64,000 bases of DNA, from the NCBI RefSeq assembly GCF_016743775.1, contig NZ_JAEQMY010000002.1, positions 1-64,000 on the forward strand. Direction: 5' to 3'. The notes beneath the pieces were generated by a model. The model was not told where the DNA came from and did not search any database. It saw only the letters and a list, made by a program, of their open reading frames with translations. This document shows positions 46,409 through 56,354 of this stretch, one piece after another (within the stretch, counting starts at the first letter, position 1; the number at the start of each line of letters is the position of its first letter). A program made the position numbers and the translations under genes. Source of the stretch: Microvirga aerilata (GTDB lineage Bacteria > Pseudomonadota > Alphaproteobacteria > Rhizobiales > Beijerinckiaceae).

Positions 46409-47104
46409 ATGCCGATTACCGTTCTCGGTCTCGATGCCGACGACACGCTCTGGCACAACGAGACCTTCTATCAACTGACGCGCCAGCGCTTCAGCGAACT
46501 GCTCGCCGACTTTGTCGATGCGCAGACGCTCGAATAAGAAGTTGCCGCAACGGAAAGGCGCAATCTCGGCCTCTACGGCTATGGGGCGAAAGGATTCACT
46601 CTCTCGCTCCTGGAAACCGCCTTGGAGGTGAGCAAAGGACAGGTGTCCAATGCCGTCCTCAAGGAGATCCTCGCCGTCGGGCGGGACATGATGAACCATC
46701 CGGTGGAGCCGCTCCCCGGCGTCAATGAGGCCCTTGAAGAACTCTCCGGGCGGTACCGGCTCGTCCTGATCACCAAGGGCGACCTGTTCCACCAGGAATC
46801 GAAGCTCGCCGCCTCGGGCCTGGGGGACTTCTTCTCGGGCGTGGAGATCGTCAGCGAGAAAAGAGCCGAGACCTACACCCGCATTTTCTCGCGCCATGGC
46901 TCGGGCCCGGAGAATGCCGCCATGGCGGGCAATTCGGTGCGCTCGGACGTTCTGCCGGCTCTTGAAGCGGGCAGCTATGCAGCCCTCATCCCTTTCCATC
47001 TGGTCTGGGCGCACGAGGACGCCCCGTTGCCCACGGATCATCCGCGATTTGCCGAACTGCCATCGCTCGCTGAACTGCCCAGTTGGCTGGACCGCATAGG
47101 CTGA
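46409..47104 (+). pseudogene. HAD-family hydrolase gene with an in-frame TAA
   Basis: The reading frame from ATG 46409 encodes a HAD phosphatase: motif I VLGLDADDTLWHNE, then VLITKGD (motif II) and AGNSVRSDVLPALEAG (motif IV). Codon 43 is TAA (46535-46537) between GCGCAGACGCTCGAA and GAAGTTGCC. Both sides align as one protein of 231 codons, so one base change (for example GAA or CAA to TAA) broke the gene, or it is a sequencing error. A shortened protein from TTG 46622 would lack the catalytic Asp. It follows the amidotransferase gene by 21 bp. Confidence 0.85.
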
Positions 47105-47186
47105 CCTGCCGTGACAGAACCGATGCTCATAAGGTGGCGCCACGGCTCATCACCAGGCGGCACCTTTTGGGTCTTATGCGTTCCAC

Positions 47187-47916
47187 TCAGATGACGAAGA
47201 AGTCCGAGTGCTTGAGGACGGCCTTGTTGGTGATCGTTGCGATCTTCACCTGGGCCTTGGAGCCGGTGCCGTCCTGGTCGTAGTACAAGGCACCCGACTT
47301 CTTGTCGTAGACGATCCGGTCTTCCGCGTCCTGGGCCTTGGTGCCGGTGGTGAACATGTCCGAGTTGAACTTCTTCGGCTTGGAGGCGGTGCCCGCCCCC
47401 AGCTTGGTGAAGATCCGGTTCTCCAGGTAGACACTGTCGTCCTGGTAGCGGAAGTCTGCGATCTGATCCACGTTCGTGCGCTTGTTCAGCTTCGTGTCGA
47501 ACACGAACACGTCCTTGCCCGCCCCGCCCGAGAGCAGGTCGTTGCCCAGGCCGCCATAGAGCCGGTCATGGCCTGCCTCCCCCGCCAGCGTGTCGTTTGC
47601 ACCGTTTCGTGCTTCGAGAACTCGAGCTTTGATGTCAGTAAATTGCTCTCGGCCCACAAACCATTTATGGACCCAGGTGACAACAAAGCGACCATCCTCC
47701 AGCACGGCAAATTTTGGGTCTATCTGATTGAGCTCACTCGTCCCATCGATACGCAGGGCATCCCCTTCAGCGTGCCATCTGCGTTCATAACTGCCGATGA
47801 ATGCCCTCGTTACCATCCCAAATCTTCATAAGCGAACCATCAGGCAGCGCAACAAGCTGCCCTGAATCAGTTGGAAGCATGTAAGACGGTTCAGACCAGA
47901 CGACAGGAGCGGGCAT
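47187..47916 (-). pseudogene. RTX-type calcium-binding protein gene with two frameshifts
   Basis: The 5' part starts at ATG 47916 after AGGAGAAGG, runs VVWSEPSYMLPTDSGQLVAL and PDGSLMKIWDGNEGIHRQL, and stops at 47785. A middle piece MNADGTLKG and then DALRIDGTSELNQ in another frame continue it, so one base is missing near 47788 and one near 47762. The 3' part carries one RTX-like repeat (GGLGNDLLSGGAGKDVFVFD) and a type I secretion C-terminus ending DFFVI. The family is calcium-binding secreted proteins. As read it is not translatable as one protein. Confidence 0.75.
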
Positions 47917-48126
47917 TGGCCTTCTCCTACATGGATCAGGTGTCGATATCGGTATGCTGACGCAGCTTTCCTTTGTCACGTGATGAACTGTTCATCCATC
48001 CCATGGAATGCGAAGAACCTCACGCATCCTAGTCAGGTCCTTTACTGCAGTGAGCATTGTGAGCCTAAGTTTCTTTGCGGTGGCAGCCCGTGGGGAAACC
48101 ATAGGACTTCCTCCCAACTAAGAACC

Positions 48127-48143
48127 TATTCCTTCTAGGAATA
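48127..48143. repeat. 17-bp palindrome upstream of pyrE
   Basis: Perfect arms TATTCCT and AGGAATA around TCT. It lies about 15 bases before the candidate pyrE -35, a position suited to an operator or activator site. No matching regulator is known from the window. Confidence 0.4.
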
Positions 48144-48158
48144 TGAAACGTAATTAAG

Positions 48159-48188
48159 TTGGTAAAAGTGCTCTTTCACACATAGTAT
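48159..48188 (+). promoter_or_regulatory. candidate pyrE promoter
   Basis: TTGGTA (48159-48164) and TAGTAT (48183-48188) are 18 bases apart, about 90 bp before the pyrE start. The fit to sigma-70 is fair. Confidence 0.35.
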
Positions 48189-48278
48189 CTTTCAGGAAAC
48201 CGGTTCGCTTACATTCAGGTACCCCTTGCCTCCCGCCCCTCCCGCTGCCAAACAGCGCTGATGCAGGAGGCACGAGCC

Positions 48279-48863
48279 ATGACCCCGAATGACGTTCTTG
48301 ATGAATTCCGATCCGCAGGCGCCCTGCTGGAGGGACACTTCATTCTCTCGTCGGGGCTGCACAGCCCGGTCTTCCTGCAGAAGATGTTCGTGTTCCAGGA
48401 TCCGGTGCGCACGGAGCGGGTGTGCCGGGCGCTGGCGGAGAAGATCCGGGAGGCGTTCGGATCGGTCGACTACGTGGTCTCGCCCGCCGTCGGCGGCATC
48501 GTTCCGGGCTACGAGACGGCCCGGCACTTGGGCTGCAAGGCGATCTTCGTGGAGCGCGAGAACGGCGCCTTTGCCCTGCGCCGAGGTTTTACGATTCCCG
48601 AGGGCGCGCGCGTCGTCATGGTCGAAGATATCGTGACGACTGGCCTTTCCTCTCGGGAATGCCTCGCATCCTTGCGCGAGCACCCTGGCACGATCCTGGG
48701 CGCGGCCTGCCTCATCGACCGCTCCGGCGGCAAGGCGGACCTCGGCGTGCCGCTCGTATCCCTGGTCCAATTGGACATTCCAGCCTATGCGCCGGACCAG
48801 CTTCCGCCCGATCTGGCAGCGCTTCCGGCGGTCAAGCCGGGGAGCCGCAATCTTAAATCATAA
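48279..48863 (+). CDS. pyrE: orotate phosphoribosyltransferase
   Basis: A 194-residue enzyme making orotidine 5'-phosphate from orotate and PRPP in pyrimidine synthesis. It has the PRPP motif [14 protein letters not shown] and the family phrases [18 protein letters not shown] and [15 protein letters not shown]. The ATG at 48279 has GGAGG eight bases upstream; the earlier in-frame Met is ignored. Confidence 0.95.
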   Translation: MTPNDVLDEFRSAGALLEGHFILSSGLHSPVFLQKMFVFQDPVRTERVCRALAEKIREAFGSVDYVVSPAVGGIVPGYETARHLGCKAIFVERENGAFALRRGFTIPEGARVVMVEDIVTTGLSSRECLASLREHPGTILGAACLIDRSGGKADLGVPLVSLVQLDIPAYAPDQLPPDLAALPAVKPGSRNLKS

Positions 48864-49105
48864 AAAGCTGTTTATTTGTCCCCCATAGCCTTGACTGCCT
48901 TGGTTCTGACAACTTGACTCTTGGAATTTACGCGCCATTAAGTATTCGAAGTTGCCAATTTTACTCGTCTGAAGGGTTAATAGCAGCCTGTTCTACGACA
49001 CGTCGCCATTTTTCCGCGCAATTATATTGCCTGCGTAAATAATAGATGTCGCCTGAATAATAAAGGTTGTTATGCCACCCCGGCAGGCACGAAAAGAGAA
49101 TACTT

Positions 49106-49762
49106 ATGTCAGGCCAGCAGCGGATCGCGCTCTTCATTGATGGTGCCAACCTATACGCTACGACGAAAACCCTGGGCTTCGATATCGATTACAAGCGCCT
49201 GTTGAAGGAATTCCAAGGCCGCGGCACCCTCGTGCGGGCTTTCTACTACACCGCCCTTGTAGAAGATCAGGAATATTCTTCCATTCGCCCGCTGATCGAT
49301 TGGCTCGATTACAACGGCTACCGGGTGGTGACGAAGCCAACCAAGGAGTTCGTCGACTCCACGGGCCGGCGCAAGGTGAAGGGCAACATGGACATCGAGC
49401 TCGCCATCGATGCGCTGGAGCTCGCCCCCTACATCGACCACATGGTCCTGTTCTCCGGCGACGGTGACTTCCGGTCCCTCGTCGAGGCTCTTCAGCGCCG
49501 CGGCGTACGCGTGTCCGTCGTCTCCACGGTCACCACCCAGCCTCCCATGGTGGCGGACGAGTTGCGCCGGCAAGCCGACGAGTTTCTCGACCTGTCGCAG
49601 CTGGTGTCCCGCATCGGCCGCGATCCGTCGGACCGTCCGCAGCGCATGATGGGCGAGAACGGCGAGCGCCCGGATCGCTCGCGCCCGCCACAGCCCCGCA
49701 ACGGCGCGCTCGAGAGCCGCTACGGCATTCGGCAGCCGCAGGACGACGACCTCGACGTCTGA
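49106..49762 (+). CDS. NYN-domain (LabA/DUF88) protein
   Basis: A 218-residue protein with the NYN/PIN-like ribonuclease fold. Acidic residues sit in ALFIDGANLY (Asp12), KGNMDIELAIDAL and FSGDGDFRSLVEALQRRG. The C-terminal 50 residues are Arg/Pro-rich and disordered. NYN proteins of this type are thought to cut RNA. The ATG at 49106 follows AAGAGAA. In related genomes it sits near smpB, rpoZ and rsh, as here loosely. Confidence 0.88.
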   Translation: MSGQQRIALFIDGANLYATTKTLGFDIDYKRLLKEFQGRGTLVRAFYYTALVEDQEYSSIRPLIDWLDYNGYRVVTKPTKEFVDSTGRRKVKGNMDIELAIDALELAPYIDHMVLFSGDGDFRSLVEALQRRGVRVSVVSTVTTQPPMVADELRRQADEFLDLSQLVSRIGRDPSDRPQRMMGENGERPDRSRPPQPRNGALESRYGIRQPQDDDLDV

Positions 49763-49788
49763 GAACAAGGTTTTCCGAGAATGCAGGG

Positions 49789-49809
49789 TGGCCGGGCCTG
49801 TCCCGGCCA
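49789..49809. terminator. hairpin between convergent genes
   Basis: An 8-bp stem TGGCCGGG / CCCGGCCA with a 5-base loop, between the NYN gene and the ACT-domain gene. The flanking sequence TTCGTCGTT is only partly T-rich. Confidence 0.5.
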
Positions 49810-49818
49810 TTCGTCGTT

Positions 49819-50349
49819 CTAAAGCCTGCTCTCTTCCACCTCGCAGCTCAGCCCCAGGGCTCCTGCGGTGTTGCTCACGGTGGCCAAGCACAGGCTCTCG
49901 CGCTGCTGTGGGATGAAGACCGCGAAACGGGTCACGTAAAGGCTGCCCTCCTGGTCAGAGAGCTTGCGCGCCTCAAGGCGCACGATGTTGGCGTCGTACT
50001 GCCTGAAGACCTCCGCCAGCCGGGCAACGAGGCCGAGCTGATCGCCGCCGCTGATCGTGATGCGGTGGGTCACGCTCCCGGCAGGGCCCGGGCTCGGATC
50101 GAACGCATAGGGAACCGCCCGGATCTCCGCCCCTTCCAGTTCCGGCAGCCCCTTCAGGCCGGCTTCGACCTGACCTGCCGTCAGTCCCGTGGGGATCTCG
50201 CACAGGGCCACGAACTCCGCGCCGGAGCCAAGGGCCGCAAAGGTCGTGTCGCGCAGGTTCACGCCGATGTCGAACAGGTGCTCGGCAATCGCCGCGACGA
50301 GGCCGACCCGGTCGGGACCGAGAACCGACACCAGAGCAATGGACGCCAT
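49819..50349 (-). CDS. ACT-domain protein, GcvR-like
   Basis: A 176-residue protein of two ACT domains: ALVSVLGPDRVGLVAAIAEHLFD and RITISGGDQLGLVARLAEVFRQYDANIVRLEARK. This is the layout of the glycine-cleavage regulator GcvR, which acts by binding another regulator, not DNA. No glycine-cleavage gene is nearby, so its target is open. The ATG at 50349 follows GGAGGGAGAC; it lies 49 bp after smpB. Confidence 0.85.
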   Translation of the reverse strand: MASIALVSVLGPDRVGLVAAIAEHLFDIGVNLRDTTFAALGSGAEFVALCEIPTGLTAGQVEAGLKGLPELEGAEIRAVPYAFDPSPGPAGSVTHRITISGGDQLGLVARLAEVFRQYDANIVRLEARKLSDQEGSLYVTRFAVFIPQQRESLCLATVSNTAGALGLSCEVEESRL

Positions 50350-50398
50350 GTCTCCCTCCAAGCTGGAGCGAGGGGAGTTAGGGCGCAGCCTCGCTCCG

Positions 50399-50872
50399 TC
50401 AGCCCTTGTCTCGCATCAGGCGCGCCTTTTCCCGGCTCCAGTCGCGTTCCCTCTCCGACTCGCGCTTGTCGTGCAGCTTCTTGCCTCGTCCGAGGCCCAG
50501 CTCCACCTTCGCGCGCCCACGATCGTTGAAGTAGATCTTGAGCGGGATCACCGTGAAGCCCTCCCGCTGGGTCGCACCGAGCAGCTTGTTGATCTGCCGC
50601 TTGTGCAGAAGCAGGCGCCGGGGGCGCTTCGTTTCATGGTTGAAGCGGTTCGCTTGGAGGTATTCCGGAATATAAGCGTTGAACAGGAAGAACTCCTCGC
50701 CCGAAGGTCCGGCATAGGACTCGCCGATGGTGGCCTTTCCCTCGCGCAGGGATTTGACCTCGGTGCCCGTCAGCGCAATGCCGGCCTCGTAGGTGTCGAG
50801 GATCTCGTAGTTGTACCGCGCCTTCCTGTTGTCGGCGACGATGCGGTTGTTGTTCTTTGGATCTTTTGCCAT
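50399..50872 (-). CDS. smpB: SsrA-binding protein
   Basis: A 157-residue partner of tmRNA that delivers it to stalled ribosomes. It has [46 protein letters not shown] and the basic tail [26 protein letters not shown]. It follows dapA by 6 bp. Confidence 0.97.
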   Translation of the reverse strand: MAKDPKNNNRIVADNRKARYNYEILDTYEAGIALTGTEVKSLREGKATIGESYAGPSGEEFFLFNAYIPEYLQANRFNHETKRPRRLLLHKRQINKLLGATQREGFTVIPLKIYFNDRGRAKVELGLGRGKKLHDKRESERERDWSREKARLMRDKG

Positions 50873-50878
50873 GAGGTT

Positions 50879-51763
50879 CTATGTGTTGATCAGGCCCGCA
50901 TGGACCATGGCCGAGCGAACTGCCTGCCTTGCGCCCTCGGAGGCCGGAACCAGGGGCAGGCGCACCGCATCTTCCATGAGGCCGAGCAGTGATGCGGCGT
51001 ATTTGACGGGCGTCGGGTTGGTTTCCAGGAACAGGTTCGTGTGCAGGGGCATCAGGCGATCCTGCACCTTCAGGGCCGATGCGTAATCGCCCTTCAGGCA
51101 AGCCGTCTGCATCTCGGCGCAAAGCCTGGGCGCAACGTTCGAGGTGACGGAGATGCAGCCATGGCCGCCATGGGCCATGAAGCCCAAAGCCGTGGCATCC
51201 TCGCCGGACAGCTGGATGAAATCCGCGCCCATCACCTGCCGCTGCAGGCTCACGCGCGCCATGTTGGCGGTGGCGTCCTTCACGCCGGCGATGTTCTTCA
51301 GCTCATAGAGCCGCGCCATGGTCTCCACCGACATGTCGATCACGGAGCGGCCGGGAATGTTGTAGATGATGATCGGGATACCGATGGCGTCGTTGATCGC
51401 CTTGTAGTGCTGGTACAAGCCTTCCTGCGTCGGCTTGTTGTAGTAGGGCGTCACGATGAGCACCGCATCGGCCCCGACCTTCTCCGCGTGCCTGGAGAAG
51501 GCCACCGCCTCCGACGTGCTGTTGGATCCGGCGCCCGCGATCACCGGCACCCTGCCCTTGGCCTCCTCGACGCAGATCTCGATGACCCGGTCGTGCTCCT
51601 TGTGGCTCAGGGTCGGGCTCTCGCCGGTGGTGCCGACGGGAACGAGCCCGGTCGTGCCCTCTTGGATCTGCCAGTTGATGAAGGCCCGGAACGCCGCCTC
51701 ATCCACGGCCCCATCCTTGAAGGGGGTCACCAGGGCCGTGATGGAGCCTTTGAATTGGGTCAT
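50879..51763 (-). CDS. dapA: 4-hydroxy-tetrahydrodipicolinate synthase
   Basis: A 294-residue aldolase making the first lysine/diaminopimelate intermediate from pyruvate and aspartate semialdehyde. Schiff-base Lys162 is in [10 protein letters not shown], and Tyr134 is in [24 protein letters not shown] is the substrate loop. The ATG at 51763 follows GAGGA; the upstream in-frame start at 51805 adds non-family residues. It is divergent from the transglycosylase gene. Confidence 0.96.
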   Translation of the reverse strand: MTQFKGSITALVTPFKDGAVDEAAFRAFINWQIQEGTTGLVPVGTTGESPTLSHKEHDRVIEICVEEAKGRVPVIAGAGSNSTSEAVAFSRHAEKVGADAVLIVTPYYNKPTQEGLYQHYKAINDAIGIPIIIYNIPGRSVIDMSVETMARLYELKNIAGVKDATANMARVSLQRQVMGADFIQLSGEDATALGFMAHGGHGCISVTSNVAPRLCAEMQTACLKGDYASALKVQDRLMPLHTNLFLETNPTPVKYAASLLGLMEDAVRLPLVPASEGARQAVRSAMVHAGLINT

Positions 51764-51942
51764 GGAGAATCCTCGATAAAGATGCGCCGGGGCACGGGGA
51801 GCCACGAGGGCTTAACACATAAGAGGGTGCGGCGCATGCGCGCAAACATTCCTTCAGGGAGTTGTCCTAGCTCGGCTCTTAGTGTTTCCTCAAGGAAAAC
51901 GTCGTCACAATAAGATACAACAGACAGCACGGGGGTTAGCGG

Positions 51943-54006
51943 GTGAGCCTCAATATGGGTCTTCTCATACGTCTTGTGACATCCGTCGCACTCGTCCACC
52001 TGTCCGCTCTCACCGCTCACGCCAACGAAACTCCCCTCATCAAGGCCGACCCTGCACAGTCCAGCGCCCTGGAAAGCTTCGTGCCGCCGAGCCCGATCCT
52101 GGGAGACCTGGATCACCTGCCGGGGATCTTCAAGGCCTACCGGGACAACGATCTGCCCGAGGCGGAGATCCTGAAGACGAAGTTGTCCCAGCCGGGCGCG
52201 CAGGCCCTCGTGGAATGGTACGCCATGCGCAGCGGCCTCCCGGTGGGGTTCGACCGCTTGACAGCATTCCAAAGGAATTATCCGGACTGGCCGGTTACCA
52301 ACCAGGCGCGGAGGCGCAGCGAGGACGCGCTTCTGGCGGAGCGAAAGCCGTCCGCCCAGGTCCGGGAGTTCTTCGCCAAGCAGCCTCCTGTGACGGCTGG
52401 CGGCAGGATCGCACTTGCGTTTGCGCTGAAGACGGACGGCCTCGATCAGCAGGCGAACGAGCAGATCCGTCACGTCTGGCGGGAGGACACCTTCGGCCCC
52501 GACATGGAGCGCCGTATCCTCGACCGTTTTCCGGGCCTTCTAACCCAGGCCGACCACCGCTTCCGCATGGAGAGGCTTCTCCTGAAGGAAAACTGGGGCG
52601 GAGCCCAGCGCGCGGCCGGCTATGCCGGCAAGGATCATGGCCTCCTCGTCAAGGCGCGCATGGCCGTGTTCCAGGGCAAGAAGAAAGCCGAGAAGGCCTT
52701 TGCGGCCGTTCCCGCATCGCTGCGAGGCGACCCGTCCTATCTGTTTTCCCGCGCCCTGCTCCTGCGTCGGAGCAACAAGCTGGCGGAGGCTGCGGGCATC
52801 ATAATGCAGGCGCCTCGCGATCCCGAGCTTCGGGTCGACGGCGACGAGTGGTGGGCCGAACAGCGGCTGATCACCCGAGAACTCCTCGACAAGGGCGAGG
52901 CCAAGATCGCCTACGACGTGGCAAGCCACCATGCCGCCGAATCGCCGGTGCAGCAGATCGAAGCCGAGTTTCACGCGGGCTGGATCGCTCTGCGCTTCCT
53001 GAACGACCCTGCAAGCGCGGCGCGTCATTTCGCAACCGTCGCGAAGACGGCCTCGACCCCCATCTCCATATCGCGCATCGCCTATTGGCAGGCCCGTGCG
53101 GCGGAGGCTGCCGGCGCGGCGCAGGATGCCAGGCTCTTTTACGAGCGTGCAGCCGATCAGCCGACAACCTATTACGGACAGCTCGCTCAGTCCAAGCTGG
53201 GGCGAACCATCGCGCTGAGGAAAGTAGAGCCTCTGGCTGGGGAGGAGCGCAAAATCTTCGATGCTCTCACCCCGATCCAGGCCGTCAAATTGCTGCAGCA
53301 GATCGGTGAGAACGACCTGGCCCTCGGGCTGTACACCGATCTGGCCCAAACCTTGAACGATCCAGGGCAGCTCGACGCCCTGGCGGGCTTGGCCACGTCG
53401 CACCAGCATCCCCGTGCCGTGCTGGCAATCGGCAAGGTCGCCCTGCAAAGGGGCTTCCCCCTCGACCAGCATGCCTATCCGCTTGCGGCCATCCCCGACT
53501 TCGACCCTGTCGGCGACGAGGTGGAGCCTGCCATGGTCTACGCAATCGCCCGGCAGGAAAGCGCCTTCAACCCGCGCGCCATCTCGAGCGCTGGAGCCCG
53601 TGGCCTGATGCAGCTGATGCCGGCAACCGCCAAGAGAACGGCGCAGCGCTTCGGCGTCGGCTTCGACCTGAAGCGCCTGATCGAGGATCCATCCTACAAT
53701 GCGAAAATCGGCTCGGCCCATTTGGGCGAGCTGATGGAGGACTGGAAGGGGTCCTACATCCTTGCCTTTGCGTCCTACAACGCGGGCGGCGGCAACGTGA
53801 TCAAATGGATCAGGTCCTACGGCGACCCGCGCAAACCCGATGTGGACGAGGTCGACTGGGTCGAACGCATTCCGTTCTACGAGACCCGCAACTACGTTCA
53901 GCGCGTCATGGAAAACCTGCGCGTTTATCGTCAGCGCCTGAACGAAAAGTCCTTGCCCCCGGGTCCGTCCCCGGCAACGGCGGATGCGACAAGCACCGAC
54001 TATTGA
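51943..54006 (+). CDS. slt: soluble lytic murein transglycosylase
   Basis: A 687-residue periplasmic enzyme with a signal peptide (VALVHLSALTAHA), a long helical superhelix of about 450 residues and a C-terminal SLT domain. The catalytic Glu539 is in IARQESAFNPRAISSAGARG, followed by LMQLMPATA and the motif FASYNAGGGNVIKW. It cleaves glycan strands to anhydromuropeptides. The start is GTG 51943 with GGGGG upstream; ATG 51955 is an alternative. It neighbours dapA, which feeds diaminopimelate to the same wall. Confidence 0.93.
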   Translation: MSLNMGLLIRLVTSVALVHLSALTAHANETPLIKADPAQSSALESFVPPSPILGDLDHLPGIFKAYRDNDLPEAEILKTKLSQPGAQALVEWYAMRSGLPVGFDRLTAFQRNYPDWPVTNQARRRSEDALLAERKPSAQVREFFAKQPPVTAGGRIALAFALKTDGLDQQANEQIRHVWREDTFGPDMERRILDRFPGLLTQADHRFRMERLLLKENWGGAQRAAGYAGKDHGLLVKARMAVFQGKKKAEKAFAAVPASLRGDPSYLFSRALLLRRSNKLAEAAGIIMQAPRDPELRVDGDEWWAEQRLITRELLDKGEAKIAYDVASHHAAESPVQQIEAEFHAGWIALRFLNDPASAARHFATVAKTASTPISISRIAYWQARAAEAAGAAQDARLFYERAADQPTTYYGQLAQSKLGRTIALRKVEPLAGEERKIFDALTPIQAVKLLQQIGENDLALGLYTDLAQTLNDPGQLDALAGLATSHQHPRAVLAIGKVALQRGFPLDQHAYPLAAIPDFDPVGDEVEPAMVYAIARQESAFNPRAISSAGARGLMQLMPATAKRTAQRFGVGFDLKRLIEDPSYNAKIGSAHLGELMEDWKGSYILAFASYNAGGGNVIKWIRSYGDPRKPDVDEVDWVERIPFYETRNYVQRVMENLRVYRQRLNEKSLPPGPSPATADATSTDY

Positions 54007-54050
54007 TGCAGTATGCTGCTCATCGGAAACCAATCTGACTTTGGATTGAG

Positions 54051-54929
54051 ATGAGCAGCTACCGCGACCTTTTCGTATCCGCAGCCGATGGCCTGCGCCT
54101 CTATGCCCGCGACTATGACCCCGGCAGGCCCGGCGCCTTGCCCGTGGTGTGCCTGCCGGGACTTGCCAGAACGTCTGAGGACTTCCACGACTTGGCCGAG
54201 GCCCTGAGCGTGGACCCGGACCGCTCCCGCCGGGTTCTCTCCTTGGACTACCGGGGACGCGGGCGCTCGGAATGGGACCGGGACTGGCGCAACTACGATG
54301 TCCGGATCGAGTTGAACGATGTCTTGCAGGTTCTGACGGCAGCGGGAATCGAGAAGGCGATCTTCGTCGGCACCTCCCGCGGCGGATTGATCACGATGGC
54401 CCTGAGCGCCGCCCGCCCGACACTCCTGGCAGCGGCCGTTCTCAACGATGTCGGACCCGTGCTCGAATCCGTGGGGCTCAAGCGGATCCGGGGCTATGTG
54501 GGCAAACTGCCCTCTCCTCGGACCATGCAGGAAGCCGCTCAGATCCTGAGGCATATTTCGGGCCCCGGATTCCCCCGATACACTGACTACCAGTGGGAGA
54601 AGATGGCGCGGGGAACCTGGAAGGAGGATGAGGGCCAGCTTATCCTCAACTACGACCCCAACCTGATGAAGACCCTTGAGAGCCTTGATCTTGAATCGCC
54701 GCTGCCGGACCTTTGGCCTCCCTTCGAAGGCCTGAAGCCTTTTCCGGTTCTCGCCATCCGGGGCGGCAACTCGGATCTGCTGTCAGCAGACACTCTCCAG
54801 TCGATGCAGGAGCGGCACCCGCGCCTCAAGGCCATAACCGTGCCGGACGAGGGCCATGCTCCTTCTCTCGAAGGCGATCTCGTTCAGGACATCAGGCAAT
54901 TCATCATCGACGTAGAGGCTTCGGCTTAA
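54051..54929 (+). CDS. alpha/beta hydrolase
   Basis: A 292-residue soluble hydrolase. The oxyanion region is VVCLPGLARTSEDF; the nucleophile elbow GTSRGG holds Ser109, and His269 is in VPDEGHAPSLEGD. An Asp in the region RGGNSDLLSA is the likely third member. The substrate is unknown: many such genes encode esterases. It starts 44 bp after slt and may share its transcript. Confidence 0.88.
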   Translation: MSSYRDLFVSAADGLRLYARDYDPGRPGALPVVCLPGLARTSEDFHDLAEALSVDPDRSRRVLSLDYRGRGRSEWDRDWRNYDVRIELNDVLQVLTAAGIEKAIFVGTSRGGLITMALSAARPTLLAAAVLNDVGPVLESVGLKRIRGYVGKLPSPRTMQEAAQILRHISGPGFPRYTDYQWEKMARGTWKEDEGQLILNYDPNLMKTLESLDLESPLPDLWPPFEGLKPFPVLAIRGGNSDLLSADTLQSMQERHPRLKAITVPDEGHAPSLEGDLVQDIRQFIIDVEASA

Positions 54930-55033
54930 CGGCCTCCCACAGCGGCTCAAGTTCGCTTGCATCACGACCGCTGCATCATCCCGATCACCGGCCGCTCACT
55001 GGCGTCGAGACTTTCATGACAGGGGCAATCGCA

Positions 55034-55064
55034 CAAAAAGAAAACCCCGGTGTTTCCACCGGGG
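55034..55064 (-). terminator. terminator of the porin gene
   Basis: On the minus strand CCCCGGTG and CACCGGGG pair around a GAAA tetraloop, followed by TTTTCTTTTTG. This is a strong rho-independent terminator 28 bp after the porin stop codon. Confidence 0.95.
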
Positions 55065-55091
55065 TCTCCTTATCCAATCAGGACAAGCCGA

Positions 55092-56354
55092 TTAGAAGTC
55101 GCGCTGGATGCGCAGACGGCCTTCCCAGCGATCCTCGTCCTCGAGGTTCACGCCGCTGACGTCGATGTTTGCGTAGAGAACTTCAACACCGATGTCGAGG
55201 CCGGAGACCGGCGACCAGAAGGTGTTGGCACCAACGCGCCACTCATCGAAGTCTGCCAGGGTGGTGCCGCCATCGTACTCGACGCTAGCATACGAACCAT
55301 GGATGTTCGAACGCACGGTCGGGGTCCAGTAGTGGCGCAGACCACCAGCGATCTGCCAGCCTTGGCCGGTCTCGATGTCGCCATCGACGTCGACGTAGGC
55401 ATCGACCACAGAGAACGCACGAGACGTGCCGGAAGCACCAACGCCCGTGACCGTCGAGCCGAAGCCGAGGTAGGCGAGAGCGCCGTCAGCGTAAGCGGCG
55501 GAGAGCCACAGGGCGTCGCCTGCACCGAGAGCCGGCAGGTTCAGGCCAGCCTGAAGGCCCACGGCCCAGCCGAGCTCGCTATCCTCAATGTCGGCGTCGA
55601 GGCCGAGCACGTTGGAACGGGTCTGGTGCAGAGCACCGGAGAGCTGAACCGAGCCCCAGGTGCCGGCGTACTTCACGTTACCGACGAGATCGGGCCACAT
55701 CTGGCCGGCTGCTGCGCCACGGGTAACAACGCCAGTGACGGGGTTGACGATCACGTCCGTCAGCTCGTTACCGGTGAAGGCGCCTTCTTCGAGCGACAGG
55801 GTGGCCGAGAAGCCGTTGCCGAACGAGAAGGTGTAAGCCAGCAGGTTCACGTCCGGATAGTCGTAGAAGCGGAGCGTGGTGATGTTGCCGTTGGGCAGGT
55901 CGCCGTTCGTGAAGAACGAGGTCGCGCGACCAGCGGTCAGGCCACCGAACTGGATGTAGGCCTGAGCGATGTTCGGGTTGGTGCCGAAGCCGCCGCTCTG
56001 GCTGTTGTACACGCCGGTGTTACGGTCCATTTCCATGCGGACGTAAGCGCGCAGGAGGCCGTAAGCCGTGGCGGTGCGGGCGTCGAGAGCAACACGGGCA
56101 CGAGCACGGAAGCCGATCGAAGCGTCTTCGCGGAACTGCGGCTCGAGGTACTGGTACTCGGCGCGGACGCGGCCACCGACCTTAAGGCAGGTTTCGGTGC
56201 CGGGGATGTAGAAGAAGCCTGCGCCGTAGGTGGAGCAGACGCGAACGTATTCGACGGCAGCGGCCTTGCGGGCCGGCAGATCGGCAGCTTGAGCCCCGGC
56301 AACAGCCGCGAGACCCGCGACCGATCCGAGGAAGAGGCTCTTGGCGAGCTTCAT
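55092..56354 (-). CDS. rhizobial-type porin
   Basis: A 420-residue outer-membrane porin of the Omp2/PorA-like alphaproteobacterial family. The signal peptide ends AQA at residue 23, followed by ADLPARKAAAVEYVRVCSTYGAGFFYIPGTETCLKVGG with the conserved Cys pair, then a 16-strand barrel ending in Phe. It lets small solutes pass the outer membrane. A strong terminator and long leader suggest very high expression. Confidence 0.93.
   Translation of the reverse strand: MKLAKSLFLGSVAGLAAVAGAQAADLPARKAAAVEYVRVCSTYGAGFFYIPGTETCLKVGGRVRAEYQYLEPQFREDASIGFRARARVALDARTATAYGLLRAYVRMEMDRNTGVYNSQSGGFGTNPNIAQAYIQFGGLTAGRATSFFTNGDLPNGNITTLRFYDYPDVNLLAYTFSFGNGFSATLSLEEGAFTGNELTDVIVNPVTGVVTRGAAAGQMWPDLVGNVKYAGTWGSVQLSGALHQTRSNVLGLDADIEDSELGWAVGLQAGLNLPALGAGDALWLSAAYADGALAYLGFGSTVTGVGASGTSRAFSVVDAYVDVDGDIETGQGWQIAGGLRHYWTPTVRSNIHGSYASVEYDGGTTLADFDEWRVGANTFWSPVSGLDIGVEVLYANIDVSGVNLEDEDRWEGRLRIQRDF

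Larger units (their letters stand above)
47917..48278. other. 362-bp AT-richer gap before pyrE
   Basis: No gene is seen. It contains the 17-bp palindrome at 48127-48143 and a plausible pyrE promoter at 48159-48188. The rest, next to the RTX pseudogene, looks like decayed intergenic DNA. Confidence 0.5.

Noticed and set aside
48961..49149. A short minus-strand frame overlapping the NYN start
   Set aside because: No ribosome binding site, no protein-like features, and it overlaps a certain gene.
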